Source of the DNA: Bacillota bacterium
GTDB lineage: Bacteria; Bacillota; Clostridia; Oscillospirales; Ruminococcaceae
Direction: 5' to 3'
Assembly (NCBI GenBank): GCA_023433405.1
Contig: JAEZCT010000050.1
Span: forward strand, 1-64,000
Length of the DNA stretch: 64,000 nt
Each line of letters opens with the position of its first letter. The stretch's first letter is position 1. Both the position numbers and the translations under genes were made by a program. Shown here piece by piece: positions 32,554-40,741 of this stretch. The notes beneath the pieces are model-generated. The model saw only the letters and a program-made list of their open reading frames with translations, did not search any database and was not told the origin of the DNA.

Positions 32554-33987
32554 ATGGAGTATAAGGAAATCACCACAGAAGTTTTCAAGCATTATCCCGC
32601 ATATACGCCGGATACGGTCCGGGAGGCATATAGCCGCGCAATAAAAACCCTAAGCAAAAAGATTATTGTACTGGATGACGACCCCACCGGAGTACAGACG
32701 GTACACGATATCTATGTCTATACCGATTGGAGCACGCAAAGCATCCGGCAGGGGTTTTTGGATGCCCCCCCCATGTTCTTCATCCTTACCAATTCAAGAG
32801 GCTTAACCAAGGTGCAAACCGCCGCGCTGCACTGTGAAATTGCCGAAAACATTGCGGCGGTATCCAAGGAGCTGGGCAGAGAGTTTATCCTCATCAGCCG
32901 AGGGGACTCCACCCTGCGGGGACATTACCCGCTGGAAACCGAGGTGCTTCGCCAAACCATGGAGGAAAGCTCCGGACTGAGGATAGACGGAGAGATTTTG
33001 TTCCCCTTCTTCCCCGAGGGCGGGCGCTATACCGTCGGGGATGTCCATTACGTCGCCGACGGCGAGAGGCTGACGCCCGCCGGTGAAACCGAGTTTGCAA
33101 AGGACCGCACCTTCGGCTATCAAAGCTCTGATTTAAAAAGCTGGATAGCAGAAAAAAGTGAAGGCGTGTTCCCGGCAAAGCAGGTGGTATCCATAACGCT
33201 CGAGGAGCTTCGCGCGCAGGCGTATCCCGCCATAATGGCAAAGCTCATGGGCATACAGGGCTTTGGCAAGGCAATTGTTAACGCCATAAGCTATGAGGAT
33301 GTTATGGTGTTTGCCACCGCCTTAATCGGCTGCCTCAATAAGGGCAAAAACTTCATCTTCCGCACGGCCGCCGCCTTTACCAAGGTAATCGGCAATGTAT
33401 CCGACCAGCCGCTCCTTACACGCGAACAGCTTGTGAACACCAAAAACAAGAACGGCGGCATTATTGTGGTGGGCTCTCATGTGAATAAAACCACCCAACA
33501 GCTCGAGCGGCTCAAGGCAGACCGGAACATCCGTTTTGTTGAGTTTAATCAGCATCTCGTGCTGGATGACGCAAGGTTTTCCGAGGAGCTTAGCAGGGTG
33601 ATATCCGAGGCCGAGGGCAGCATAGCGGCGGGCAATACCGTGGCGGTCTATACGCGGCGCGACCGCTTTGATTTGAACACCGGCAGCAAGGAGGCGGAGC
33701 TTGAGATTGCCGTTAAAATCTCGGACGCTGTAACCGGCATTGTTGCTTCGCTAAACATCCGCCCCAATTTCATTATTGCCAAGGGGGGGATTACCTCCAG
33801 CGATATTGGAACAAAGGCGCTGGGTGTAAAGCGTGCAAAGGTAATGGGGCAGATTCTTGCGGGCGTACCCGTATGGCTCACCGGTGAGGAAAGCAAATTC
33901 CCCGGGTTGCCCTATGTGATATTCCCCGGCAACGTGGGCAGCGAAAACGCCCTGCTAGACGCGGTGGAAAAGATGAGGGTAATGTGA
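32554..33987 (+). CDS. DUF1537 four-carbon acid sugar kinase family protein
   Basis: A 477-residue kinase of the OtnK/DtnK/PdxA2-associated family. The N-terminal domain has the hallmark LDDDPTGVQTVHD (about residue 37). The C-terminal nucleotide-binding domain has FIIAKGGITSSDIGTKALG and ends FPGNVGSENALLDAVEKM. Members phosphorylate D-threonate, D-erythronate or 3-oxo-tetronate with ATP. It implies that a four-carbon (or similar) acid sugar is an intermediate in this operon. The next gene starts within 30 bp. The specific acid cannot be assigned. Confidence 0.88.
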   Translation: MEYKEITTEVFKHYPAYTPDTVREAYSRAIKTLSKKIIVLDDDPTGVQTVHDIYVYTDWSTQSIRQGFLDAPPMFFILTNSRGLTKVQTAALHCEIAENIAAVSKELGREFILISRGDSTLRGHYPLETEVLRQTMEESSGLRIDGEILFPFFPEGGRYTVGDVHYVADGERLTPAGETEFAKDRTFGYQSSDLKSWIAEKSEGVFPAKQVVSITLEELRAQAYPAIMAKLMGIQGFGKAIVNAISYEDVMVFATALIGCLNKGKNFIFRTAAAFTKVIGNVSDQPLLTREQLVNTKNKNGGIIVVGSHVNKTTQQLERLKADRNIRFVEFNQHLVLDDARFSEELSRVISEAEGSIAAGNTVAVYTRRDRFDLNTGSKEAELEIAVKISDAVTGIVASLNIRPNFIIAKGGITSSDIGTKALGVKRAKVMGQILAGVPVWLTGEESKFPGLPYVIFPGNVGSENALLDAVEKMRVM

Positions 33988-34013
33988 TAATAGCCACTGG
34001 GAGGAGAAAAACA

Positions 34014-34751
34014 ATGAAGTTAACAGGTAAATTTGCGGTGGTAACCGGTGCCGCACAGGGCATAGGTGCCGCCGTGGCAAAGCGGCTGTATGAGGACGGA
34101 GCAAGCGTAGCGCTTTTGGATATGAACCAGCAGAAGCTGGATGCCGCCGCATTGGCAATAGACCCCACAGGCAGCAGGGTGCTTGCCCTTGTGTGCAATG
34201 TGGCAAACACGGAGAGCGTAAAAACGGTATTTGAGGCAGTTGCCGCAAGGTTTGGCAGAATAGACATTCTGGTTAACAACGCGGGCATTACGCGGGACAG
34301 CATGTTCCATAAAATGACCGAGGAACAGTGGGATTCGGTGATTGACGTAAACCTAAAAGGCATTTTTAACTGCTGCAAGGCGGTGGTACCCGCTATGCGG
34401 GAGCAAAACTACGGCAAAATAGTAAACCTTGCGTCAGTTTCCGCCTTTGGTAATATCGGGCAGACCAATTACGGCGCGTCCAAGGGCGGTGTTATCGGCT
34501 TTACCAAGTGCCTTGCAAAGGAGATTGCGCGAAATAACTGCACGGTAAACTGCATAGCCCCCAGCTACATTAACACCGAGATGCTTCAGGCGGTGCCCGA
34601 GAATGTCCTTCAAAAGTTTATTGCGGCAATACCTATGAACCGGCTGGGCGAGCCGGAGGAGCTTGCGGCCGTGGCGTCCTTCCTCAGCAGCGACGACTCA
34701 AGCTTTGTAACAGGCGAATGCCTGGTAGTCTCCGGCGGTTCCTACATGTAG
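34014..34751 (+). CDS. SDR family oxidoreductase, FabG-like
   Basis: A 245-residue short-chain dehydrogenase. Cofactor motif TGAAQGIGAAV, structural NNAG and the Ser-Tyr-Lys active site (SVSAFGNIGQTNYGASKGG) are intact. The sequence closely follows 3-oxoacyl-ACP reductases, but the placement after an acid sugar kinase and a keto acid cleavage enzyme suggests it oxidises or reduces the 3-position of the imported acid sugar. The ATG at 34014 follows GGGAGGAG. It ends the operon; the repeat copy B begins 90 bp later. Confidence 0.9.
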   Translation: MKLTGKFAVVTGAAQGIGAAVAKRLYEDGASVALLDMNQQKLDAAALAIDPTGSRVLALVCNVANTESVKTVFEAVAARFGRIDILVNNAGITRDSMFHKMTEEQWDSVIDVNLKGIFNCCKAVVPAMREQNYGKIVNLASVSAFGNIGQTNYGASKGGVIGFTKCLAKEIARNNCTVNCIAPSYINTEMLQAVPENVLQKFIAAIPMNRLGEPEELAAVASFLSSDDSSFVTGECLVVSGGSYM

Positions 34752-34840
34752 TGTTGTCCTTTGGGAATAAAAAGTATAGATATCAGTCCGGTCAAGCGCC
34801 ATAACCAGAGGCTATTTTACCCAAAAAAACAACTATGTAA

Positions 34841-34940
34841 TACTAATCTCCTCAAAAAGAGTCGATAAAAATCCGCGTGAAAACCCATAAATTAAAGCTT
34901 TTCACTTGATTTTTATACTTTTTTAAATCGGATATTAGTA
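34841..34940. repeat. Dispersed palindromic repeat, intact copy B
   Basis: This 100-bp element is the reverse complement of the copy at 20808-20907 with only two base differences (GAGGAG for GAGGGG and AAAAAAG for AAAAGAG). Its ends are TACTAAT and ATTAGTA. It lies between the SDR gene and a convergent operon. Confidence 0.88.
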
Positions 34941-34943
34941 TAA

Positions 34944-34984
34944 ATACAACCCAGCTTAACGGTCGCCGTTAAGCTGGGTTGTAT
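34944..34984. terminator. Perfect 19-bp hairpin between convergent operons
   Basis: ATACAACCCAGCTTAACGG (34944-34962) is the exact reverse complement of 34966-34984, with a 3-nt loop. There is no T-run, so it is an atypical terminator, but it lies where both the SDR operon and the convergent phosphorylase operon should end. It starts 4 bp after repeat copy B. Confidence 0.55.
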
Positions 34985-35002
34985 CGCGCTGCTATAGGGT
35001 AA

Positions 35003-35077
35003 TGCTAATCCACTCCGCAAGTGTAGAGGTTAAGATAAAAATCCGCATGAAAACCCACTAGTTCAGAGGGGCTAATA
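35003..35077. repeat. Degraded copy of the dispersed palindromic repeat
   Basis: GCTAATCCACTCC at one end, AAAAATCCGCATGAAAACCCA in the middle and GAGGGGCTAATAG at the other match the repeat layout, with the spacer deleted. It lies 35 bp past the stop of the phosphorylase gene. Confidence 0.5.
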
Positions 35078-35111
35078 GTTTAAAAGGGCTTGGGAATAAA
35101 ACAACTCGTTT

Positions 35112-36848
35112 TTATCTGCGGTCATAAGTGCTCTTCTGGAAAATTAAACTGCCGTCTGGACCTGTTCCCGTCATACTATATTCATAAGAATGCAAATCCG
35201 CTGTTAGGCAAGCGGTATAACCCTGCTTCTGCCATCGCAGCGAGAGTGCTGTCTCAGTCGGCGACTCAACGAATAGCTCAGAATCAAAATCAAAGGCCGC
35301 AAAGGTGTTTCGAAACCGGAGCATCTCCAGCTGAGCCTTCACAGTTTCGCTGCTTAAAGCTGCTTCCACCTGCTCGCTTGTCAGGTTGGTTCGGTTAATC
35401 TCTTTGTGTCCCCCCACACCCGCGCGCATGACTGCCTCGTGATCGTTTTTGCCGCAGAACAGGTCAAGATACCAAACCTGGGGCTTACCCGGCATAAACA
35501 ACTGTATCGCCCTCGCAAGCAGCATCTTCCGGTCATCCTCGCCCAGTGCGCTGTAGTAGGTGGCGTTAACCTGATAATACATATTCGCGTTTCCGTGAAG
35601 GTCCTTTACATACCCGCCCCGTGCGACAATAATTTTTATCATCTCGTCAATCTCTTCGTTGGGTAAAAGTCCTCTTAAATCAAGCAAAGGGATACCGTCG
35701 TGAGACCCCAGCATGTTTACTACCGCAATTCCCTTTGCCTGAATGTCGCGGATCCAACGGTGCAAATAGACGGGAGTGTGCTTTTCAAGGGCGTGAATAA
35801 TTAGTCCGGGCAGGAAAAAGTCGTAGGTCATATACCCATTTTGCGCGAGCTTTTCGTGCGTTTTTTCATGATACTCGCTATGAATTTCGGGCAGCAGGGT
35901 CAGACTATCGGCATCGGCGATTTCGCGAATTTGCGATAACAGCTCCCAGGTTTCGGGGTCGTTTAAAAAATTTCTTGTTCCCGGGGCTTTTGGCGCGTAA
36001 GCAAAGGCATCTAAGCGGATAATTGCCGCCCCGTACGCTGCCAGTCGTTTGAGGGTTTGCCGGTAATAATCCCACACCAGCGGGGACTTTATGTTTAGGT
36101 CAATCTGCCCCAAGTATTTACACCTGGAACGCAAGAGCTTCAGCACTTGATTTCGAAAAGGGATAAAAGAACCAAAGTCGATTTTTTCTGGGGGATCACC
36201 CCTGTCAAGCGCATTGTTTATTTGCTCAGCAAGCTTTAAGGCCGCGGCGTACTGCATATCTGCGCCCAGAACCAAGTCGTGGGCGTCAATATGGTCATAG
36301 CGAACTTCCTGATAAAAGGTGTTCCACAAAAACTTGGTGGCTCCATCCGGCAGATTAACGCTCAAAATAGGTAAGCCGGGCTTGCGAAAGAACATATGCC
36401 GCAAATATTCCTCATCCGGCTGGATATACCCCTCATCCGTCATGCTGCCGTAGCCTTCCCAAAATTTATTCCAGTCAATAAAAAAGTCCGCGTAAACTGA
36501 CTGGCTGCCGTTTGTTAATATATCACGGAATTGGGCTGAGAGCACAGAAGCGTGGTTTAATACAAAGTCAAGCTTTAAGGCAATGCCCAGTTTCTTAAAA
36601 TTTTCAAAGTTTTCTTCAGTCGCGAGCATTTGGTTTAAATCGTAGTCAATCACAGAAAACCCGCGGTCAAGGTCGGTGTTGAAGACGCTTGGCAGGATGT
36701 AAAAGGCCTTAAAAGAATCCTTTAATTCCGGTTTTTGAAGCAAACTTACCATATCGTTTAAGTTCTGCCCCACACTGTCAGGGTACGCGTTGAGCATAGC
36801 CCCAAGGTCATGCATTCCGCAAATATCCTTGTTATAATGGTCACTCAT
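35112..36848 (-). CDS. GH13_18 sucrose-phosphorylase-like enzyme
   Basis: A 578-residue alpha-amylase-fold protein. Region I is DFVLNHAS (about 94-101). The nucleophile is Asp280 (IIRLDAFAYAPK), the acid/base Glu321 (LLPEIHSEYHE) and the third acid Asp384 (GSHDGIPL). These are the patterns of the GH13_18 phosphorylases (sucrose, sucrose-6-phosphate, glucosylglycerol and glucosylglycerate phosphorylases), which split an alpha-glucoside with phosphate to glucose 1-phosphate. It is longer than sucrose phosphorylase (about 490-500), with extra sequence around 205-245. No signal peptide, so it acts on imported glucosides. The P-loop kinase upstream overlaps it by 4 bp. Confidence 0.85.
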   Translation of the reverse strand: MSDHYNKDICGMHDLGAMLNAYPDSVGQNLNDMVSLLQKPELKDSFKAFYILPSVFNTDLDRGFSVIDYDLNQMLATEENFENFKKLGIALKLDFVLNHASVLSAQFRDILTNGSQSVYADFFIDWNKFWEGYGSMTDEGYIQPDEEYLRHMFFRKPGLPILSVNLPDGATKFLWNTFYQEVRYDHIDAHDLVLGADMQYAAALKLAEQINNALDRGDPPEKIDFGSFIPFRNQVLKLLRSRCKYLGQIDLNIKSPLVWDYYRQTLKRLAAYGAAIIRLDAFAYAPKAPGTRNFLNDPETWELLSQIREIADADSLTLLPEIHSEYHEKTHEKLAQNGYMTYDFFLPGLIIHALEKHTPVYLHRWIRDIQAKGIAVVNMLGSHDGIPLLDLRGLLPNEEIDEMIKIIVARGGYVKDLHGNANMYYQVNATYYSALGEDDRKMLLARAIQLFMPGKPQVWYLDLFCGKNDHEAVMRAGVGGHKEINRTNLTSEQVEAALSSETVKAQLEMLRFRNTFAAFDFDSELFVESPTETALSLRWQKQGYTACLTADLHSYEYSMTGTGPDGSLIFQKSTYDRR

Positions 36849-37837
36849 AAAGCCGCCTCCCGCTTTTTTTGCTCCAGCTTTTTTTCAAGTAAATCAACTG
36901 TCGTAAGCAGTGCGCCATCTTTCCCCACAATAATCTTTGCTTTTTGAATCTGATAATCTAGAAGCTCTGCCTCAATGTTGAGCACCCGATTGGTAAAGGG
37001 GCTGTCGGTATCCTTGTCGCGGTTTCGTGCCTTGCGGTGAGCCAGTGTCTCCTGCGGCGTACTGTATAGGCAGATGGGGATATCTGCGCCAAGAATATGA
37101 AAGCTGTTACCGTGCGTCCATTCGATAACCAAAACCTTTCTTTCACAAAAGTCAACCGGTTCGTACCAAACAGCGGCATCGGCTCTGCCCATGCGCTTTA
37201 GGTATATCGTGTTCTCACCGTTTTTAAACTGTGAGATAATTGCCGTAATCTCATCAAAATCAATCTCGTTTTTACTGCCAAGATAGCCTCTCAGGCCGCT
37301 GTCTCCAGACTGCTGGTAAAGGCTGAGCCATGGATAGTCTGCGGTGTAAACCGGATCCGCATCGGTGCCGTTTTGCTGTAATTGCATAAGTATTTTCCCA
37401 CGCTCCATGTCATAACTGCCGTGGGAAATAAGGCCCTTTAGCCCATGCTGCCTGAAAATCCTCAGCCTTTCTGCGTCGTTATACATCGGGATACGGTAAG
37501 GGTAATTGTCTCCCGAAAGGGTATACGCGCCGATTCCTTCAAGATTGAGATAATAGGAAAGCAAGGAGGCGATCTCCGATTTACCCACGCCGGAGCCGCC
37601 ACACACAACGATCACCGCACGCCCAAAGCTACTGTTTATCGCGCAGGGCAACAGCTTTAGCAGTTGAGGAAAGATTAAGTTGGCCTTTGCGACATGTTCC
37701 AAATTAATCACAACCTTATCGCCCGGCATATCTCCCGTAGGCACAAGGCTTAGGTCACCAATGTTTGCGGGAACCCAGTCGGTCGGGCTTTTTATGGTTT
37801 CGCATAGGTCTTTTCGTGGGGCCTTTTCTGTTTTCAT
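36845..37837 (-). CDS. P-loop kinase-like protein paired with the GH13_18 enzyme
   Basis: A 330-residue cytoplasmic protein with a Walker A motif VCGGSGVGKSEI (about residues 78-89). It also has a LSGDNYPYRIPMYNDAERLR stretch reminiscent of uridine kinase/phosphoribulokinase folds, and ends in a Lys/Arg/Glu-rich helix. I do not recognise a named family; it probably phosphorylates the acceptor released by the phosphorylase or the imported glycoside. An ATG at 37837 is chosen because GGAG lies upstream; an ATG 21 bp earlier has no ribosome binding site. It overlaps the GH13 start in an ATGA, so the pair is translationally coupled. Confidence 0.65.
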   Translation of the reverse strand: MKTEKAPRKDLCETIKSPTDWVPANIGDLSLVPTGDMPGDKVVINLEHVAKANLIFPQLLKLLPCAINSSFGRAVIVVCGGSGVGKSEIASLLSYYLNLEGIGAYTLSGDNYPYRIPMYNDAERLRIFRQHGLKGLISHGSYDMERGKILMQLQQNGTDADPVYTADYPWLSLYQQSGDSGLRGYLGSKNEIDFDEITAIISQFKNGENTIYLKRMGRADAAVWYEPVDFCERKVLVIEWTHGNSFHILGADIPICLYSTPQETLAHRKARNRDKDTDSPFTNRVLNIEAELLDYQIQKAKIIVGKDGALLTTVDLLEKKLEQKKREAAL

Positions 37838-37898
37838 GGTTGTTTTATCTCCATCCATTAAAAATTGCGGCAGTTATGGTTTTGACGAGTATACTCAA

Positions 37899-37910
37899 TT
37901 GTGATCACAA
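37899..37910. promoter_or_regulatory. Perfect palindrome upstream of the kinase-phosphorylase operon
   Basis: TTGTGATCACAA lies about 60 bp before the kinase ATG, in what would be the spacer of a minus-strand promoter with -10 TATACT (37888-37893) and only a weak -35. It may be an operator. Confidence 0.4.
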
Positions 37911-37936
37911 AAATCGTAACACATCACGCCACTCAA

Positions 37937-37952
37937 TGTCAACCGATTGACC
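37937..37952. promoter_or_regulatory. LacI-type operator candidate 1
   Basis: TGTCAACCGATTGACC is nearly palindromic with central CG, between the divergent kinase and importer operons. It shares TGTCAA-CG with the site at 38153. Confidence 0.45.
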
Positions 37953-38103
37953 TCAAAAAAATAAATAAACTATATGGAAGGGGTAGGAGAAGCTAAATTT
38001 TCGATTGATAACTAGGCGGTTAAAGCGTAGTTTGTTGATTTTTTATATTTATATAGTGATAATAAATAAAAAAAATTCCATCCAATTAAATTATTATTTA
38101 ATA

Positions 38104-38132
38104 TTGACAATCACCGAGCTGTTGAGTATAAT
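38104..38132 (+). promoter_or_regulatory. Consensus sigma-A promoter of the second sugar importer
   Basis: TTGACA (38104-38109), a 17-bp spacer and TATAAT (38127-38132), both perfect. Transcription would begin near 38139, 70 bp before the binding-protein ATG. Confidence 0.8.
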
Positions 38133-38152
38133 TGAGACGCAACGACATACAA

Positions 38153-38168
38153 TGTCAATCGCATTACA
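38153..38168. promoter_or_regulatory. LacI-type operator candidate 2
   Basis: TGTCAATCGCATTACA, partly palindromic, lies about 15-30 bp after the expected transcription start, a classic roadblock position. It resembles the site at 37937 and would suit the LacI regulator at 41891. Confidence 0.4.
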
Positions 38169-38209
38169 TTTTTAGATGCAGAATATGATATCACAAAGGA
38201 GAATTTAGC

Positions 38210-39724
38210 ATGAAAAAGCGCTCTCTTTTCTTAGTGGCTGTCTCTTGCCTGTTAACAGCTGCGATAGCTGTTAGCATTGTCGGTTGTTCTGCCCCTGGGG
38301 CAGTCGCATCCTCCTCCAAAGCATCCAGCGAAGGCTCGGGTGAAATGCCCACCATTAAAATGGTGACCCTTTGCGGCACAGCCCCGGCGGATACCGCCCT
38401 TGTTTCAGAGGCGATCAGCAAAATCACACGCGAAAAGATTGGTGTGAATGTTGAATTGATTCCCGTGGAGCTGGGCAATATTTCACAAAGGATGAGTTTG
38501 CTGCTCACCGGCGGCGACAGCGCCATCGATGTCTACATTGCCGGCGGCTGGTCGAGCCTTGGCGGAATGGTAAGCAACGGTCAGGCGCTGGAGATTGACA
38601 GCTACATCGAGCCCTATGCCGCCGAATTGGAGAAGGCGCTCACCCCCGAGGTGTTAAACGCTGGAAAAGTCGACGGCAAGCTTTATGGCGTTGCTCGTTA
38701 CCTCGACTTCGCGTCCGGCCTCGTATACAACCTCCGCAAGGATGTCGCGGACAAGTATGGAATAAAGAACGGCGATTCATTGACGCTTTCGGAGCTGACC
38801 GACCTGTTTAAGAAGATTAGAGAAGAATATCCTGACAACGCGCTGATTGGCTCCACCGCCAGCGGCTTGATGAACGGCCCGTTCGAGTCCCGCGTGGACA
38901 ATTTGGGCGACCTTAGCCTGCTGGGTGTTATCGCCGACATGAAAACGGGCGATACGGTTGTTAACTACTACGAAACCGCGTTGTATGATGAAACAGTAAG
39001 CTACTTTAAGCAATGGAAAGAAATGGGCCTTTATATGGCGGACCCGCTTAACAATACAGAAAGCCCCATGGATTATATCGCCAGCGGCAAGTCTCTGGGC
39101 AACTTCGGCGGCCATTTTTCCGCAGAGCTGAACGGCATATATGCCTCACAGAACTATGGCGTGGAGATGGCGTGCGTAAGCATAATGGATAAGGTCGCCC
39201 AGACCCCCGGCATGTATTACTGCGTGGCGCCCAACACCAAGAGCCCTGACAAAGCGGCGGCGTTTATTGCCCTGATGGCGACGGACGCGGATGTTGTAAA
39301 TCTCCTCTGCAACGGTATTGAGGGCGTTCATTATAAGCTGGATAATGGCGTTGCGTATTACATGGATGGCAAGGATGCCTCTACTACCGGATGGACCATG
39401 GGCTTTGCCTGGTCACAGCTCAATTCTCCGCTCTCCTATCCCTTTGAATACCCTGCAAACTACTACGACCTGATGGTTCAAAGCAACGAAGAGTCCGCTA
39501 AATCCAAGGCGTTCGGCTTCCAGTTTGATGCCGCCAAGGTTGCCAATGAGGTCGCGGCCTGCGCAAACGTTGTAAACCAGTATCGCATATCGATAGAGGC
39601 GGGCGCCGTTGCAGACATTGACGCGGCGGTTAAGGAGTTTAGGCAGGCGTTAAAGGATGCGGGCGTTGATAAGCTGGTTGCCGAAAAGCAGACGCAGCTC
39701 GACGCATACATTGCAAGCAAATAA
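38210..39724 (+). CDS. CUT1 sugar ABC importer, solute-binding lipoprotein (LplA-like)
   Basis: A 504-residue lipoprotein. The lipobox ends VGC at Cys26, then a Ser-rich linker and a binding domain of the larger type paired with LplB/YtcP permeases in Firmicutes (IKMVTLCGTAPADTALVSEA onward, ITREKIGVNVELIPVELG). Its place opposite a GH13_18 phosphorylase suggests it captures a glucoside or related oligosaccharide. Strong promoter and operators lie upstream; AAAGGAG precedes the ATG. Confidence 0.88.
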   Translation: MKKRSLFLVAVSCLLTAAIAVSIVGCSAPGAVASSSKASSEGSGEMPTIKMVTLCGTAPADTALVSEAISKITREKIGVNVELIPVELGNISQRMSLLLTGGDSAIDVYIAGGWSSLGGMVSNGQALEIDSYIEPYAAELEKALTPEVLNAGKVDGKLYGVARYLDFASGLVYNLRKDVADKYGIKNGDSLTLSELTDLFKKIREEYPDNALIGSTASGLMNGPFESRVDNLGDLSLLGVIADMKTGDTVVNYYETALYDETVSYFKQWKEMGLYMADPLNNTESPMDYIASGKSLGNFGGHFSAELNGIYASQNYGVEMACVSIMDKVAQTPGMYYCVAPNTKSPDKAAAFIALMATDADVVNLLCNGIEGVHYKLDNGVAYYMDGKDASTTGWTMGFAWSQLNSPLSYPFEYPANYYDLMVQSNEESAKSKAFGFQFDAAKVANEVAACANVVNQYRISIEAGAVADIDAAVKEFRQALKDAGVDKLVAEKQTQLDAYIASK

Positions 39725-39763
39725 TAAGTAACGCAATTACGCGAATAGGAGTGGCAGACAATT

Positions 39764-40681
39764 ATGGTCAACAGTAATAAAAAACGTTTTAAGCATCTTC
39801 CACTATATCTGATGATGGTGCCTGGCATCATCTATCTGTTAATCAATAATTATCTGCCCATGTTCGGTCTGAGCGTCGCCTTTAAAAAGGTGAATTATCA
39901 GGTGGGCATCTTCAACAGCCCATGGGTTGGCTTTGAGAACTTCGAGTACCTGTTTAAAACCAAGGATGCTTTTATAATCTTTAGAAACACAATATGCTAC
40001 AATCTTGTATTCCTTGTTTTTGGCATGACTTTTTCCATCGCTATTGCAATTCTGCTCAGCGAAGTTACCAGCAAACGGAGGCTCAAGTTCTACCAGACCA
40101 GCATTTTAATACCCTTTTTACTCTCTACGGTGCTGGTAAGCTATATTGTGTTCGCGTTTTTAAGCTCTGACTCAGGGTTTATCAACAACAGCATATTAAA
40201 GCCGTTGGGAATACCGCCCATATCGTGGTACTCAGACCCCAAATACTGGCCGGTCATCCTTGTTGTCGTGCATTTATGGAAATCCTTTGGCTACACAAGC
40301 ATCATATATTTTGCAACGATTCTCGGTATCGATTCTTCACTGCATGAGGCGGCAATGGTGGACGGCGCGAATATGTGGAAGCGAATTTGGCACATCACCC
40401 TGCCGGGTCTGAAATCCACAATTATTACACTGGCTCTGCTGCAGATTGGTCGTATGATGTACTCGGATTTCGGGCTTTTCTATCAGGTTCCTATGAACAA
40501 TGGGCTGCTCTTTAATGTAACAAATACCATCGATACCTATGTTTACCGAGGACTTTTACAGCTTAACGACGTCGGCCGCTCATCGGCCGCAGGGTTCTTA
40601 CAGGCTATTGTTGGATTTATACTTGTACTGGGCGCGAACCTGATGACGAGAAAGCTTGATAAGGACAGCGCGCTGTTCTAA
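39764..40681 (+). CDS. CUT1 sugar ABC importer permease (LplB type)
   Basis: A 305-residue permease with six membrane segments, starting with a basic stretch and then YLMMVPGIIYLLINNYLPMF, typical of LplB. The EAA loop reads LHEAAMVDGANMWKRIWHIT. It pairs with the permease at 40742. Confidence 0.92.
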   Translation: MVNSNKKRFKHLPLYLMMVPGIIYLLINNYLPMFGLSVAFKKVNYQVGIFNSPWVGFENFEYLFKTKDAFIIFRNTICYNLVFLVFGMTFSIAIAILLSEVTSKRRLKFYQTSILIPFLLSTVLVSYIVFAFLSSDSGFINNSILKPLGIPPISWYSDPKYWPVILVVVHLWKSFGYTSIIYFATILGIDSSLHEAAMVDGANMWKRIWHITLPGLKSTIITLALLQIGRMMYSDFGLFYQVPMNNGLLFNVTNTIDTYVYRGLLQLNDVGRSSAAGFLQAIVGFILVLGANLMTRKLDKDSALF

Positions 40682-40741
40682 ACCCATAGGATAGCTCTCA
40701 TGAGAGAGTGAAAAATTCTACACTAAAGGCGGGGCTATATT

